Of a stretch of 64,000 nucleotides of DNA, positions 63,229-64,000 are shown piece after piece (position 1 is the stretch's first letter; each line of letters begins with the position of its first letter). The stretch comes from CAVVST01 sp963750995 (GTDB lineage Bacteria > Acidobacteriota > Vicinamibacteria > Vicinamibacterales > UBA2999), in the NCBI GenBank assembly GCA_963750995.1, contig CAVVST010000001.1, positions 62,001-126,000 of the forward strand. The letters are read 5' to 3'. The notes beneath the pieces are model-generated. The model searched no databases and had not been told where the DNA came from. It saw nothing but the letters and a program-made list of their open reading frames with translations. Position numbers and translations under genes: made by a program.

Positions 63229-63924
63229 ATGGACTCACTGTTTCGTACGCCTTTTCTCGATATTTTCAAGCAGGGCGGAGTCGACCGCGACATCCGCATG
63301 ATGGTGGCGCAAGGCGCGCTGGGCCTGCGCGCCGAGGAACTCCGGCTGACGCTGGAGTTTCTGCTGACCGATGCCGATCCCGAAATTGCCAGTACGGCGG
63401 AAGCGACGCTGCTGGCCGTGCGCGCCGGCGACGCCGCCGCGGCACAGCCGTACGTGGCGCCCGACCCCGACCCGGAACCGGAAGAAAACCTGACGCTCGA
63501 AGAAAAGGAGAAGAAGAAGCAGTCAACGCTGCAGAAGATCGCGGCGCTCAATCCGGCCCAGCGGCTGGCGCTGGCGATGAAGGGCACCCGTGAAGAGCGC
63601 GCCGTCCTGATTCGCGATCCGAACAAGATCGTGGCCGTGGCCGTGCTGAGCAGCCCCAAGATCAGCGAGAGCGAAGTGTCGGGCATCGCGAAGATGGCCA
63701 ACGTTTCCGAGGAGATCCTGCGGATCATCGGCAATACCCGCGCCTGGATGAAGAGCTACACGGTGACGAGCGCGCTCGTGAAAAACCCGAAAACCCCGAT
63801 CGCCGTGTCGATGAACCTGCTGCAGCGCCTGAACGAGAAAGACCTGAAGCTGCTGACGACCGACCGCAATATCCCGGACGTCGTGCGGACCGCTGCCCGC
63901 AAGAAGCTCGCTCCGGTGCACTGA
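63229..63924 (+). CDS. Conserved-looking helical protein of unknown function
   Basis: This 231-residue soluble, helix-rich protein starts MDSLFRTPFLDIFKQGGVDR. A Pro/Glu/Lys-rich linker (PDPDPEPEENLTLEEKEKKK) separates two helical parts. The second part has NPAQRLALAMKGTREERAVL and IRDPNKIVAVAVLSSPKISE, then repeated TSALVKNPKTPIAVSMNLLQ and LNEKDLKLLTTDRNIPDVVR. The sequence looks like HEAT/armadillo-type repeats with low conservation. No named domain was recognised. It follows the RodZ-like gene by 14 bases and converges on a partial gene on the other strand. Confidence 0.6.
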   Translation: MDSLFRTPFLDIFKQGGVDRDIRMMVAQGALGLRAEELRLTLEFLLTDADPEIASTAEATLLAVRAGDAAAAQPYVAPDPDPEPEENLTLEEKEKKKQSTLQKIAALNPAQRLALAMKGTREERAVLIRDPNKIVAVAVLSSPKISESEVSGIAKMANVSEEILRIIGNTRAWMKSYTVTSALVKNPKTPIAVSMNLLQRLNEKDLKLLTTDRNIPDVVRTAARKKLAPVH

Positions 63925-64000
63925 TTATTTCCGGCGCCTGGACCATTCGCGCTGCATCTGCGCGATCCCTTCCATGTAGACCGTGGCTTTCTCGCGATCG
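63925..64000 (-). CDS. C-terminal fragment of a gene entering from the right edge
   Basis: On the reverse strand the last 24 codons read DREKATVYMEGIAQMQREWS followed by RRRK and TAA (stop at 63925). The short Arg-rich tail is not enough to name a family. It converges on the unknown 231-residue gene with no gap. Confidence 0.45.
   Translation of the reverse strand, partial: DREKATVYMEGIAQMQREWSRRRK

Overview
The window is GC-rich Gram-negative chromosome, almost fully coding, with no intergenic gap over 300 bases. An RND/TolC efflux operon, a TonB-type protein, TatA and a VWFA-domain secreted protein of the style common in Acidobacteriota suggest an acidobacterium, perhaps of the Vicinamibacteria type. 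That placement is inferred from gene content and style; no rRNA or tRNA gene was seen to settle it. I saw no prophage, insertion sequence or CRISPR array. The content is core metabolism, envelope biogenesis, stress response and translation.

Layout. 1-5.2 kb (+): the end of a TesA-like esterase, an ABC ATPase/FtsX-type permease pair, a DksA/TraR-type zinc protein, a ferritin-like protein and FolK. 5.2-11.8 kb (-): a Spy-like periplasmic protein, TolC, membrane-fusion protein and RND pump in one operon. 12.2-14.6 kb (-): an ECF sigma factor, its zinc-type anti-sigma factor and a long-form IspH. 14.7-23.3 kb (+): PckA, GatB, FtsE-FtsX, a glycerate 2-kinase and RNase R, with a tiny TatA gene converging on RNase R. 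23.6-29.6 kb: a VWFA protein, a TonB-type protein, a secreted VOC protein, a DUF1801 protein and a three-gene ABC-2 exporter. 29.7-32.9 kb (-): GroES-GroEL under a recognisable sigma70 promoter with a CIRCE operator, a Fis-like protein and PurC. 33-39.4 kb (+): a flippase-like membrane protein, NrdR, an NtrY/NtrC-type two-component system and a D-threonine-aldolase-like PLP enzyme. 39.4-47.1 kb: a MatC/SLC13-like permease, a DUF6249-like protein, a second ECF sigma/anti-sigma pair with an ECF-type promoter, a GlcD-GlcF fusion dehydrogenase, an aminotransferase and glutamate formimidoyltransferase. 47.2-63.9 kb (+): a very long co-directional run with a TPR/RDD membrane pair, PgpA, CinA, ThpR, PlsY, GpsA, FtsY, RibD, RibE, RibBA, Ffh, S16, KhpA, RimM, TrmD, L19, RNase HII, two small unknowns, ThiE, a RodZ-like HTH protein and an unknown conserved protein. 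This run joins phospholipid synthesis (PlsY, GpsA, PgpA), both SRP GTPases, riboflavin synthesis and the classic S16-RimM-TrmD-L19 ribosome cluster.

Two features stand out. First, about 20 single-base reading-frame breaks interrupt otherwise intact and often essential genes (groEL, gatB, pckA, ribD, ribBA). Thirteen fall within 34.6-42.1 kb, and nearly all look like one extra base. They are most simply consensus errors, so those genes are annotated as single loci. Second, several different families of short palindromic repeats sit between co-directional genes, usually directly against the next start codon. Some supply part of the start codon themselves (folK, ntrC).
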